DNA of 64,000 bases from Candidatus Krumholzibacteriota bacterium (GTDB lineage: Bacteria > Krumholzibacteriota > Krumholzibacteriia > LZORAL124-64-63), in NCBI GenBank assembly GCA_024277025.1, contig JAJRWA010000083.1, positions 1-64,000 of the forward strand. The letters are read 5' to 3'. Positions 53,011-62,025 of this stretch are shown one piece after another. The notes beneath the pieces were generated by a model that searched no databases, was not told the origin of the DNA, and worked only from the letters and a program-made list of their open reading frames with translations. Every line of letters begins with the position of its first letter. The first letter of the stretch is position 1. Both the position numbers and the translations under genes were made by a program.

Positions 53011-54510
53011 ATGAACGTCCTGATGATCAGTGCCGAGATGACGCCCTTTGCCAAGGTGGGCGGGCTGGCAGACGTGGTGGACGCCCTGTCCCGGGCCCTG
53101 GCTGACCGCAAGCACGACGTGCGCGTGGTGCTGCCGTTGTATGGGCATCTGGATCGGACCGCCGAGAAGATCGTGCCGATCAGGTCGCTGCCGCCGCTGA
53201 CGGCCCGCGTGGGGCAGCGGATTCACGATTTTCGCTTCTGGCGCCGCGGATCAGCCCAGGCGCGGGTCAAGATCTATCTCGTGGAATGCGACGATCTGTT
53301 CGGGCGGCCGGGAATCTACACCCAGCCGGGGGGCGACGCGTTCGGCGACTCCCTGGCGCGGGCGTCGCTGCACGCCCAGGCGGCGCTGCTGCTGCCCCGG
53401 TTGTTCGACTGGCCGGTCGAGGTGATTCATGCCCACGACGCCGAGGCGGTGCCGGCCCTGTTGTATCGGCGCCAGTGGTACGCCGAGCGCGGGCTGCCGG
53501 GCCCCGGCGGCACCCTGCTGACGATCCACAATCTGGCCCACCAGGAAGTGCATCCCGCCGCGGCCGTCGAGACCCTGGGCCTGCCGGCGGGGATGGCCGC
53601 CTATCCGGGGCTGCTCGAGTTCCAGGGGCAGTTGAATCTGCTGAAGGCCGGCATCCTGGCGGCGGATCAGGTCAACACGGTGAGTCCGAACTACGCCAAC
53701 GAGACCCGCACCACACGGATGTTCGGCTGCGGGTTGGAAGAGATGCTCGCCAGTCGGCAGGACAGCTACACCGGCATCCTCAACGGCGCTGACTACGGCA
53801 CCTGGGATCCCGCCCGTGACCGCAATCTGCCGGCGAACTATTCGTCGACCCGGCTGGAGGGCAAGGAAAAGTGTCGCGAGGCCCTCTGTGCCGAGCTGAA
53901 ACTGGCTGTGGCCGGGAAGGCCGCTGACCAGGGTCCGTTGTGCGGTTTCGTCGGCCGCCTGGTCCGCCAGAAGGGTGTTGATCTGCTGCTGCCCTTGCTG
54001 GACCGCCTGGCTGCCGACGGTTTTCGCTTCGCCATCCTGGGGACCGGCGAGGCGCGCCTGGAAGACGCGATGCGAGTGGTGGCGGCGAAGCATCCGGGCC
54101 GGATTTCCTTCAGCGGACAATTCGACGAGGGTCTGGCCCACCGGATCTATGCGGGTAGCGATCTGTTCCTGATGCCGAGCGAGTTCGAGCCTTGCGGGCT
54201 GTCCCAGATGTATGCGCTGAAGTACGGCACGCCTCCGGTCGTGCGCCGCACCGGCGGCCTGGCCGACACGGTCGTGGACGCGACCGCGACCGGGCCGGGC
54301 CGCAAGGGCACGGGCTTTGTCTTTGACGAGGCGCGGCCGGAAGCCTTGCTGGGGGCCTTGCGGCGTGCTGAAAAGCTGTGGCGCAACCCCGATGACTGGG
54401 GCCGGTTGCAAAGGCGCGGCATGGCCTGTGACTTCAGCTGGGCCGAGGCGGCGGCAACCTACGAAGGTGTCTACCAGCGTGCCGTGACGACGGGGGCGAG
54501 CCATGAATGA
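53011..54510 (+). CDS. glgA: Glycogen (starch) synthase
   Basis: A 499-residue GT5 enzyme with Lys15 in KVGGLADV (substrate contact), VVLPLYGHLD, IHAHDAEAVPALLYRR, NTVSPNYANE, NGADYGTWDPARD and the C-terminal LVRQKGVDLLLPLLDR and PSEFEPCGLSQMYALKYGTPPVVRRTGGLADTV in pieces, the catalytic Glu region. It adds glucose from ADP-glucose to glycogen. GAGG precedes ATG 53011; it follows galT by 7 nt and overlaps the kinase gene by 8 nt, so these are one operon. Confidence 0.97.
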   Translation: MNVLMISAEMTPFAKVGGLADVVDALSRALADRKHDVRVVLPLYGHLDRTAEKIVPIRSLPPLTARVGQRIHDFRFWRRGSAQARVKIYLVECDDLFGRPGIYTQPGGDAFGDSLARASLHAQAALLLPRLFDWPVEVIHAHDAEAVPALLYRRQWYAERGLPGPGGTLLTIHNLAHQEVHPAAAVETLGLPAGMAAYPGLLEFQGQLNLLKAGILAADQVNTVSPNYANETRTTRMFGCGLEEMLASRQDSYTGILNGADYGTWDPARDRNLPANYSSTRLEGKEKCREALCAELKLAVAGKAADQGPLCGFVGRLVRQKGVDLLLPLLDRLAADGFRFAILGTGEARLEDAMRVVAAKHPGRISFSGQFDEGLAHRIYAGSDLFLMPSEFEPCGLSQMYALKYGTPPVVRRTGGLADTVVDATATGPGRKGTGFVFDEARPEALLGALRRAEKLWRNPDDWGRLQRRGMACDFSWAEAAATYEGVYQRAVTTGASHE

Positions 54511-56269
54511 GGGACAGAACAGCCGGGCTGGTGCGGCGGAACTGCTGGCGGCCGGCTTTCGGCAGTCGGACATGTCCCTGATCCTGGTGCAGGGGACCGG
54601 TACGGTCGTGACGGCCAGCCGGGGCGCCGAAGTCCTGCTGGGCTGCGAGCCGGAGCAACTGGCTGGCCAGTACCTGGCCCAGAGATTCAGCGACCCGGGC
54701 GCTTTGCGCAGGCTTCTGGCGGATCAGAAAACCGGCACCGTGGGGCGGGTCCAGTTGGAGGCGCGGCGCCAGGACGGCAAGCTGATCCCGGTGGAAGTCA
54801 GCTGCAGCAGACTTGAGACCGGTGAGGCGCCGGACGCCTACTTCATGATCCGGGTCAGTGACATTCGTGAGCGTCAGCACGAGGACGAACTGCGGGCGGC
54901 GCGGTTGGCCAAGCTTACGCTGCTCAACCAGGTGAGCGAAGCCCTGTATGGGGCGCGGTTGAACCTGGACCAGATCCTGCAGGCGATCCTGGTCTGCATG
55001 ACCGCGGGGCAGGGCCTGCGCTTCAACCGCGCGTTCTTGCTGCTGGTCGACCCCAGCACCAATTCGTTGCAGGGGCGCATGGCCATCGGGCCGAGCAATG
55101 CCGACGAGGCGGCCCGCATCTGGCAGGATCTGGCCGACCAGTCGAGCGACCTGTTCGGCATGGTGACTCAGTATGACCAGTCGGTGCGGCAGACCGATGT
55201 GGCGGTCAACGAGATCGTCAGGCACATGAGCATTCCCATGGATGACGAAGCGAACATCATGATCCGGATCATGGGCCAGGGGCACGTGCGGCGGATCGCC
55301 GGTGACGTGGACCAGCCGGGAGTGGAGACGCTGCGCCACTGGCTGGGCTGCCATGAATTCGCCATTGCACCGATGAGCACGCGGCGCGGACCGGTGGGTG
55401 TGATTGTGGCGGACAATGCCATCTCGGGCACGACGATCACCGACCTGGATCTGGAGTTCCTGCAGATGTTCGCCAACCAGAGTGCGGGCGCCATCGAGAA
55501 CAGCCGCCTGCATTCGGAGCTGTCCCGGCGGCTGGCGGATTTGCACGCCGCCCACCGCAAGCAGCGCGAAGACCAGGAGACGCTGTTGAAGATGGAACGT
55601 TTGAGCGTGATGGGGGAAACGAGTGCGATTGTGGCCCACGAGCTGCGCAATCCGCTGGTGGCCATTGGTGGGTTTGCCCGCAGCCTGACCCGCAGCATCG
55701 ACGCCGGTGATCCCAACCGGGTCGCCGCGACGATCATCGTCGAAGAGGTCGCGCGCATGGAGCGGATCATTCATGATCTGCTGGACTTCATCAGGCCGCC
55801 GAAGATGCTGCGGACGGCCATGGTCGTGGACGAGGTTGTCGCCCAGGTCGTGCAGAAATTCCAGCCGCGCGCCCAGGAGGCCGAGGTCGAGTTGGTGTCG
55901 GATCTGCAGGCGGAAAACCTGACGGTGTCGATGAATCCGGGTGAGATACAGCAGGTGTTGCAGAACTTCCTGGTCAACGCCCTGCAGGCCCTTGATGGGC
56001 CGGGTCGGGTGGAAGTCCGCTCGCGCGGGGTCGACGGCGGGGTGGAAGTGACGGTGGCGGACAACGGGCCGGGCTTTGAGCCGGAGCTGGTCGAGAAACT
56101 GCAGATGCCCTTCTTTTCCACCAAACCGACCGGATCCGGTCTTGGTTTAACCATTTGTGCCCAAATCGTCAAGGCGCACGGCGGGGTTCTGCGGGCCGAG
56201 AATCGAGCTGACGGTGGCGCGGAGTTTTCATTCATCCTGCCGAGGCACAAGCCGGAAGAGGAAAGTTAA
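54503..56269 (+). CDS. Soluble PAS-GAF sensor histidine kinase
   Basis: A 588-residue kinase with no membrane segments. PAS about 20-125 (LVQGTGTVVTASRGAEVLLG ... GTVGRVQLEARRQDGKLIPVEVS), GAF about 145-345 (LLNQVSEALYGARLNLDQILQAIL ... GPVGVIVADN ... QMFANQSAGAIENSRL), then HisKA with His379 in VAHELRNPL and a HATPase (NALQALDGPGRV, DNGPGFEPE, GSGLGLTICAQIV). It overlaps glgA by 8 nt, so it is translated with the glycogen genes. Its partner is probably the receiver at 56421-56792. The signal is likely cytoplasmic. Confidence 0.93.
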   Translation: MNEGQNSRAGAAELLAAGFRQSDMSLILVQGTGTVVTASRGAEVLLGCEPEQLAGQYLAQRFSDPGALRRLLADQKTGTVGRVQLEARRQDGKLIPVEVSCSRLETGEAPDAYFMIRVSDIRERQHEDELRAARLAKLTLLNQVSEALYGARLNLDQILQAILVCMTAGQGLRFNRAFLLLVDPSTNSLQGRMAIGPSNADEAARIWQDLADQSSDLFGMVTQYDQSVRQTDVAVNEIVRHMSIPMDDEANIMIRIMGQGHVRRIAGDVDQPGVETLRHWLGCHEFAIAPMSTRRGPVGVIVADNAISGTTITDLDLEFLQMFANQSAGAIENSRLHSELSRRLADLHAAHRKQREDQETLLKMERLSVMGETSAIVAHELRNPLVAIGGFARSLTRSIDAGDPNRVAATIIVEEVARMERIIHDLLDFIRPPKMLRTAMVVDEVVAQVVQKFQPRAQEAEVELVSDLQAENLTVSMNPGEIQQVLQNFLVNALQALDGPGRVEVRSRGVDGGVEVTVADNGPGFEPELVEKLQMPFFSTKPTGSGLGLTICAQIVKAHGGVLRAENRADGGAEFSFILPRHKPEEES

Positions 56270-56420
56270 TAACAGGTAATTTCCGCGGATCCCGGTAGCC
56301 GGGTCGAACCGAATCTGATACATTTGGTTGGAGCGAACCGAGTTGAGATCGCCACCGGTGACAGGGAAGTCACGGGCGTCGGGACGGGGACCGGCAGGAA
56401 TGCCACCAGGAGGTAAGGCA

Positions 56421-56792
56421 ATGAGCAAGGTGCTGATCGTCGATGATGAACCCCATCTGCGTTTGCTGTATGAGACCGAATTGCGCCGCGCCGGCTACGA
56501 GACCATGACCGCCAGCAACGCCCAGCAGGGCCTGGAATTCGTGGAGACCATGAGCCCGGATCTGGTCGTGCTGGATATCCGGATGGCCGGTATGGACGGT
56601 ATCGAGGCCCTGCAGCGCATTCTGGAGCGGGACAACAGCATTCCGGTTATTCTGAATACGGCTTTCTCGAGCTACCGGGACAACTACCTGACCTGGGCCG
56701 CCGATGCCTACGTCACCAAGTCGGCCGATGTCACCGAGTTGCTGGAAACGGTGCACGGACTGTTGCACCAGGGGCTGAAAGCCGAGAACTGA
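56421..56792 (+). CDS. Single-domain response regulator (CheY-like)
   Basis: A 123-residue receiver with no output domain. AGGAGG lies upstream of ATG 56421. The acidic pair VDDEP, phosphoacceptor Asp52 (VVLDIRMAGMDG), switch Thr in NTAFSS and Lys in YVTKSAD are all present. It sits 151 nt after the sensor kinase and 67 nt before glgC in the same orientation, so it probably receives phosphate from that kinase and acts by protein contact, for example on a glycogen enzyme or on another kinase. Confidence 0.93.
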   Translation: MSKVLIVDDEPHLRLLYETELRRAGYETMTASNAQQGLEFVETMSPDLVVLDIRMAGMDGIEALQRILERDNSIPVILNTAFSSYRDNYLTWAADAYVTKSADVTELLETVHGLLHQGLKAEN

Positions 56793-56859
56793 CCAGGCAC
56801 GATCCGGTGCGTGGCACGGATCCCGAATCAACCATCACAGGTGATGGCGAGGAGCGGTC

Positions 56860-58122
56860 TTGAATAACACCGTGCTCAGTACGCGCGACCTGGTGAGTGA
56901 TACCCTGACCCTGATTCTGGCCGGCGGCCAGGGCGAGAGACTGTCCCCCCTGACCAAGGACCGCTCCAAGCCTGCGGTGCCCTTCGGTGGGGCCTACCGC
57001 ATTATCGATTTCACCCTGAGCAACTGCATCAACAGTGGCCTGCGCCAGATCTATGTGCTGACCCAGTACAAGAGCTACTCCCTGGACAAGCACCTGCAGC
57101 GCGGCTGGAACATCTTCAGCTACGAGAGCGGCGAGTTCTGCTACCGCATCCCGCCCCAGCACCGGGTGGGGCAGAAGTGGTACACCGGCACGGCCGATGC
57201 CGTGTATCAGAATATCTATCTGCTGGAGAACCGGCGACCCCACTACGTGCTCATCCTGTCGGGCGACCACATCTACCGCATGGATTACGCCAGCATGCTC
57301 AAGCACCACGCCGGTCACGACGGCTGCCTGACCCTGAGCGCCGCGGTGGTGCCCAAGGCGGGCGCGGACCAGTTCGGTATTCTGGAAGTCGACGAGAACT
57401 GGCAGGTGATCGGATTCGAGGAGAAGCCCAGCGAGCCCAAGACCATACCGGGTGATCCGGACCACTGCCTGGTCAACATGGGCGTCTATATTTTCGACAC
57501 GAACGAACTGGTGCGCGAACTGTGCCTGGATGTGAAGCAGACCGACAGCCACCATGATTTCGGCAAGAACATCATCCCGTCACTGGTCAGCCAGGGACAA
57601 GTGCACGCTTTCCCCTTCCGGGATCCGGCCACCCTGGGGCAGGCCTACTGGCGGGACATCGGCACCCTGGACAGCTACTACGAGACGTCCATGGAACTGG
57701 TGTCGCGTGAACCGCAATTCGAGCTCTATGATCCGAAGTGGGTCTTTCGGGCCTGGCAGCCGCCGGTGCCGCCGTTCAAGTCGGTCCATGGCTTCACCGA
57801 GGACGGCAACCTGCCGGGCCGGGTCGAGGACAGCATCGTCGGGGGCGGCACGATCATCTCCGGCGGCAATGTCGTGCGGTCGATCGTCGGGCGCGGGGTG
57901 CGCGTCAATTCCTTCAGCCGTATCACCGATTCGATCCTGATGGACGACGTGACGGTGGGCCGCTACGCCGAACTCAAGCGCTGCATCATCGACAAGGATG
58001 TGATCATCCCCGAGGGCTTCCGCATCGGGTTCGACGAAGAACAGGACCGGCGCCTGTTCACCGTTTCGGCCGCCGGCATCGTGGTCGTGCCCAAGGGCAT
58101 GAACCTGACCGATCAGGCCTGA
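56860..58122 (+). CDS. glgC: Glucose-1-phosphate adenylyltransferase (ADP-glucose pyrophosphorylase)
   Basis: A 420-residue GlgC making ADP-glucose, the substrate of GlgA. It has LILAGGQGERLSPLTKDRSKPAVPFGG in pieces, RIIDFTLSNCINSGLRQIYVLTQYKS, the GTADAVYQNI nucleotide site, the sugar site FGILEVDE and the C-terminal left-handed helix repeats (SIVGGGTIISGG, VRRSIVGRG-like, SILMDDVTVG). TTG 56860 is the start behind GAGGAG; there is no ATG at a good distance. It is the last gene of the galT-glgA-kinase-receiver-glgC operon and overlaps the nitrilase gene by 10 nt at its end. Confidence 0.96.
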   Translation: MNNTVLSTRDLVSDTLTLILAGGQGERLSPLTKDRSKPAVPFGGAYRIIDFTLSNCINSGLRQIYVLTQYKSYSLDKHLQRGWNIFSYESGEFCYRIPPQHRVGQKWYTGTADAVYQNIYLLENRRPHYVLILSGDHIYRMDYASMLKHHAGHDGCLTLSAAVVPKAGADQFGILEVDENWQVIGFEEKPSEPKTIPGDPDHCLVNMGVYIFDTNELVRELCLDVKQTDSHHDFGKNIIPSLVSQGQVHAFPFRDPATLGQAYWRDIGTLDSYYETSMELVSREPQFELYDPKWVFRAWQPPVPPFKSVHGFTEDGNLPGRVEDSIVGGGTIISGGNVVRSIVGRGVRVNSFSRITDSILMDDVTVGRYAELKRCIIDKDVIIPEGFRIGFDEEQDRRLFTVSAAGIVVVPKGMNLTDQA

Positions 58123-58934
58123 TCCGGCGCCGGGTCCCGGCGGTACATGTCGGGGCGCCGGTCGCCCCACAGGTCGTTGCGCGGCGTGAACAGTTTGTCC
58201 TTTTCGAAAATCTCAAGGGTCGCCACCGCGGCACCCGTGTCGTCTTTGGCCTTGGCGGCCAACCGATCTCCCATTCGTGAAACAATCTGGCTGCGCCCGC
58301 TGAAAGCCAGCGGCGTGCCCGTGCGGTTCTCGGTGCCGATGCGGTTGCTGGTCACGATGGCCACCATGTTCTCCTGGCTGCGGGTGACCATGGCGGCCTG
58401 GCACCAGGGCAGCAGCAGGTTCGAGGGGTGGCAGATGATTTCGGCCCCGCCGAAGGCCAGGCTGCGGGCCGCCTCGGGGAAGATCCAGTCGAAGCAGATC
58501 ATCAGGCCGATGGTCGTCCCGCAGGCTGCAAACACGGGGAAACCCAGGTCGCCCGGCGCAAAGAGGGACTTTTCGTCGTAGTAGAGATGCACCTTGCGGT
58601 AGAGCCCGCGGCTGCCGTCCGGCCGCACGAGCACCGCCGAGTTGTACAGCGTGTCGCCGCAGACCTCGGCCAGGCCGGCGACCACGGTGGTGCCCGTGTC
58701 CCCGGCGAACTGGGCCAGGCGGGCGCCGGTGGGGCCGGGCTGGTCCGCGGTCAGGTTCTCGGCAAACCCGAGTGCCTCTGCGCGCGACGTGAACTGGTAG
58801 CCGGTGCTGAACAGTTCCGGCAGCACGGCCAGATCGCAGCCCTGCGGCACGAAGCCGAGGGCGGTGTCGATGTTGCGGTCCACGGCGCCGAATTCCGGGT
58901 GGGTCTGGATCGCGGCGATCTGGAGCTTCTTCAT
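58113..58934 (-). CDS. Carbon-nitrogen hydrolase (nitrilase superfamily)
   Basis: A 273-residue cytoplasmic amidase with the full triad: Glu40 (LPELFSTGY), Lys114 (YRKVHLYYDE) and Cys147 (MICFDWIFPEA). The fold also shows IQTHPEFGAVDRNID at the start and IVTSNRIG late on. Substrate could be an omega-amide, N-carbamoyl compound or small nitrile; the close family cannot be fixed. Its start (58934) overlaps the glycosyltransferase stop by four bases (ATGA on the minus strand), so the two are co-translated. Confidence 0.92.
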   Translation of the reverse strand: MKKLQIAAIQTHPEFGAVDRNIDTALGFVPQGCDLAVLPELFSTGYQFTSRAEALGFAENLTADQPGPTGARLAQFAGDTGTTVVAGLAEVCGDTLYNSAVLVRPDGSRGLYRKVHLYYDEKSLFAPGDLGFPVFAACGTTIGLMICFDWIFPEAARSLAFGGAEIICHPSNLLLPWCQAAMVTRSQENMVAIVTSNRIGTENRTGTPLAFSGRSQIVSRMGDRLAAKAKDDTGAAVATLEIFEKDKLFTPRNDLWGDRRPDMYRRDPAPDQA

Positions 58935-60043
58935 CTTGGGTTTCCTTCCGTGTCGAAATCCGGATGGCCGGTCAGGCCCAGGAAGCGGTCCAAAGTCTTC
59001 TCGCGGGGATAGCGGCTGAGCACCAGTTCGCGTCCGGTGCGGCCCAGGCGCCGGGCCAGTTCAGGGTCGTCCAGCAGGCGGCTCAGGGCCGCGTGCAGGG
59101 CACTGCTGTCACCGGGCGGCACCAGCAGTCCGGTCTCGCCATCGATGACGATCTCGGGCAGGCTGCTGGCGTCCCCGGCAATGACCGGCACGCCGCAGGC
59201 CAGGGCCTCGGCGGCCGCCAGACCAAAGCCTTCGGCGTGCGAAGGCATGGCCAGGATGGTCAGGCCGCGGTAGAACTCTTCCACGTCTTCGGTGTAGCCG
59301 AGCAATTCCACATCCTCGGGGTGGGGCAGGGTCAGGCGCCAACGTTCCAGTTCGGGGCGCAGCCGGCCCTCGCCGGCCAACCGTAGCCGGGGACGGGGCG
59401 TGCGCGCCTGCGCGGTGAGCGCCGTCCAGGCCTGCATCAATTCGGGGATGCCCTTGCGGGCGATCAACTGGCCGACCGCGCCGACGACCGGCCGGTCGGC
59501 CGGCGGCTCACCCGGCGTGAAGCGGTCGATATCGATGCCCTTGTACAACAAGTGAACCCGCGCGGGATCCAGCCACGGCCCGCTGGCCAGGATCGTGCGG
59601 CGCGTGGCCTGGCTGTTGACCAGCACGCCGGTGCACAGGGTGTGGAAATTCCAGCGGTAGTCCCAGCGGTCTTTCAGGGGGAAATCACTTTCGCGGGTGG
59701 CCAGGATCACCGGCACGCCGGCCAATCGTCCGGCCGGAGCGGCGACCTTCACATCCTTGGTGCGGTTGGCGACCAGGGCGGTGACGCCGGACCGCCGCAG
59801 GTGCGCGGTCACCGCGGCGATCGTCCAGGGGGCGCCGTCAATCCGAATGGCCAGGGGCTTGACCGGCAGGTCGGCGGCCTCGGCGCGCCGCTGCAGTTCG
59901 CTGTCCGGATTGGCCACGAAGCCGACCGCATGGCCGCGATCCCGCAGGGCCAGGGCCGTCTCCAGCATCCAGACCTCGGCCCCGCCCCAACTGCGCATGG
60001 AGTTGACGAAGCAAAGGCGGTATGGTCGCTGAGGGCTGGGCAC
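58931..60043 (-). CDS. GT4-family glycosyltransferase
   Basis: A 370-residue GT-B enzyme: LCFVNSMRSWGGAEVWMLE near the N-terminus, VNSQATRR and YKGIDIDRF in the linker, then VVGAVGQLIARKGIPELMQAW, LLGYTEDVEEFYRG and MPSHAEGFGLAAAEALACGVPVIAGDASSLPEIV in pieces, holding the donor-binding Glu. It transfers a sugar from NDP-sugar to a lipid or glycan acceptor at the membrane face. Acceptor unknown. It is first in a minus-strand operon with the nitrilase. Confidence 0.92.
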   Translation of the reverse strand: MPSPQRPYRLCFVNSMRSWGGAEVWMLETALALRDRGHAVGFVANPDSELQRRAEAADLPVKPLAIRIDGAPWTIAAVTAHLRRSGVTALVANRTKDVKVAAPAGRLAGVPVILATRESDFPLKDRWDYRWNFHTLCTGVLVNSQATRRTILASGPWLDPARVHLLYKGIDIDRFTPGEPPADRPVVGAVGQLIARKGIPELMQAWTALTAQARTPRPRLRLAGEGRLRPELERWRLTLPHPEDVELLGYTEDVEEFYRGLTILAMPSHAEGFGLAAAEALACGVPVIAGDASSLPEIVIDGETGLLVPPGDSSALHAALSRLLDDPELARRLGRTGRELVLSRYPREKTLDRFLGLTGHPDFDTEGNPR

Positions 60044-60200
60044 GGTGCTGCTCCGGGGTTGGGGACGCGGGCTCGCCGTTCAGCATAGTACCGTCCGGAG
60101 CGGTGGCCAAGCAGATTGCCATCATCTTGCCGGACGACTATTTTGGCACAGCCCGACCACAGACCGATCAACGCTGACTGGCCCACGGCCGGAGGCCCCC

Positions 60201-61253
60201 GTGACCGACACCGTTCTGAAACGAAAAGCCGTTCGCCTGGACCCGCGCCTGGCGTGGTTTGGCGACGTGCGCCGACTGCTGTCGCCCATGGCCGGGGTCA
60301 CCGATCGCCCTTTTCGCGAAATCTGCCGCCGCTATGGGGCTGATATGGGGTTTTGCGAGTTCGCGTCCGCCGCGGGCCTGACCTACGGCGGCGAGGCCAC
60401 CTGGGCGCTGGTCGACACCGAGGGCGAAGCGGGCCGCGTGGGCATCCAGATTTTCGGTTCGGACCCCGAGCATATGATGGCCGCCACGCGTCTGCTCAAC
60501 GAACGCCGGATGGACGTGCTGGACATCAATTTCGGCTGCCCGGCCAAGAAAGTCGTCAAGAAATGCGGCGGCAGCGCCCTGCTGGCCGATTTGCCCCTGC
60601 TCGAACGCATCGTGCAGGCGGTGGTGGCCGAAGCGCGGGTGCCGGTCACGGCCAAGATCCGCACCGGCTGGGACGAGGACTCGGTCAACTACCGGGAAGT
60701 GGGCCTGCTGCTGCAGGAAGCGGGTATGGGCTGGGTCACGATGCACGGCCGCACCCGGGCCCAGAAATACAAGGGCGAGGCCAACTGGGACCGCATCGCC
60801 GCGCTGGTCGAGACCCTGGACATCCCGGTCGTCGGCAATGGCGACGTTGTCGACGGCGAGAGCTACCGCCGGATGGTTGAGCATACCGGCTGCCACGCCG
60901 TGATGATCGGGCGCGGCGCCATCGGCAACCCCTGGCTGTTCGGCCAGATGCGGGCCGTCGACGAAGGCCGGCCGGTCCCGACGGTCGACTTTCGCGAGAT
61001 GTGCCTGACGACGATCGACCACCTGCTGGGCGAGGTGGCCCTGCGCGGCGAGCCCCAGGGTTCGTACGTCGTGCGCAAGCACATCGCCCGTTGCTTCAAG
61101 GGCTACCCCGGTGCTGCGGTGCTGCGGCGCAGACTCTACGCCACGACGGTGGCCCAGGAGATGGTTGGGATTCTTGAACAGGCCGCTGCGGCGGGTGATC
61201 CGCGCTATGATGAAGCGGTGGAAACCGGGGGAGACCATCATGAACAGAACTAG
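60201..61253 (+). CDS. dusB: tRNA-dihydrouridine synthase B
   Basis: A 350-residue FMN enzyme reducing uridine in the tRNA D-loop. GTG 60201 is used because GGAGG (60191-60195) stands 5 nt before it. Signatures are LLSPMAGVTDRPFREICRRYG, the catalytic Cys in NFGCPAKKVVKKCGGSALL, VTAKIRTGWDED, MHGRTRAQKYKG and GNGDVVDGES with MIGRGAIGNPWLF. The length and motif order fit DusB. The next gene starts 14 nt before its stop. Confidence 0.95.
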   Translation: MTDTVLKRKAVRLDPRLAWFGDVRRLLSPMAGVTDRPFREICRRYGADMGFCEFASAAGLTYGGEATWALVDTEGEAGRVGIQIFGSDPEHMMAATRLLNERRMDVLDINFGCPAKKVVKKCGGSALLADLPLLERIVQAVVAEARVPVTAKIRTGWDEDSVNYREVGLLLQEAGMGWVTMHGRTRAQKYKGEANWDRIAALVETLDIPVVGNGDVVDGESYRRMVEHTGCHAVMIGRGAIGNPWLFGQMRAVDEGRPVPTVDFREMCLTTIDHLLGEVALRGEPQGSYVVRKHIARCFKGYPGAAVLRRRLYATTVAQEMVGILEQAAAAGDPRYDEAVETGGDHHEQN

Positions 61254-62025
61254 GGACCGGGCGCGCAACCGGATCTTCATCGCGGCCGCCGGCCTGCTGA
61301 TCGTGGTCGGCGGCTGCGCCAAACAGGTCGCCTCGCCGGAATCCGGGCCGCGGTTGCCGGCGGCGGATCAGCGCGTGATCGAGCATGTGGTGGGTCCCGG
61401 CGAATCCCTGGCCCGCATCGCCGACAACTATTACGGGGATCCGGATCGCTACGCGGACATCGCCCGCCAGAACACCATCACCGACCCCGGGCGAATCGTG
61501 CCCGGTTCGGTGCTGCGCCTGCAGTTCAGTGCCGCAGAGTGGGATGCCGCCCAGAAGCGGGCGGCCGCCCTGAAGCCCTACAACAAGGGCGTTGACCTGC
61601 TGGCCAACGAGCGCGTGGGCGAAGCGGAAAAACAGTTCAAACTGGCCCTGGCCACGGCGCCCGACCTGCGGGCGGCCAAGTACAATCTGGCGCTGGTCTA
61701 CCTCAAGCGCGGGCGCAACGACCGGGCGCTCACGCTGCTCGAGCAACTGACCACCGAACGGCCGGATGACCCTGATTTTCTGTTCGCGCGCGGCAATGCG
61801 CTGTTCCAGTCGACCCGCTTTGACGAGGCGACGGTGCAGTTCGCGGCCGCCCTGGACAATCGCCCCGGATTCAAGCGGGCCGCTTTCGGCCTGGCGCGCA
61901 GCTACCAGGAGGGTGGCCACACGCAGCGCGCCATCGTGGCCTGGCAGAACTACCTCAAGCTGGACGACTCGTCGGGTTGGGCGTCCACCGCCCGCCGCAA
62001 CCTGCGCCAGCTGCAGGGTGAGTAG
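61240..62025 (+). CDS. Lipoprotein with LysM-like and TPR repeats
   Basis: A 261-residue lipoprotein; ATG 61240 follows GGGGGAGA and overlaps the dusB end by 14 nt. The signal ends in a lipobox VVGGC. Residues about 45-90 form a LysM-like peptidoglycan-binding unit (HVVGPGESLARIADNYYGDPDRY, then NTITDPGRIVPGSVLRL), and three TPR pairs follow (RVGEAEKQFKLALATAPD, AKYNLALVYLKRGRND, FDEATVQFAAALDNRPG). It probably sits in the periplasm or inner side of the outer membrane and organises protein complexes on the wall. Confidence 0.88.
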   Translation: MNRTRDRARNRIFIAAAGLLIVVGGCAKQVASPESGPRLPAADQRVIEHVVGPGESLARIADNYYGDPDRYADIARQNTITDPGRIVPGSVLRLQFSAAEWDAAQKRAAALKPYNKGVDLLANERVGEAEKQFKLALATAPDLRAAKYNLALVYLKRGRNDRALTLLEQLTTERPDDPDFLFARGNALFQSTRFDEATVQFAAALDNRPGFKRAAFGLARSYQEGGHTQRAIVAWQNYLKLDDSSGWASTARRNLRQLQGE

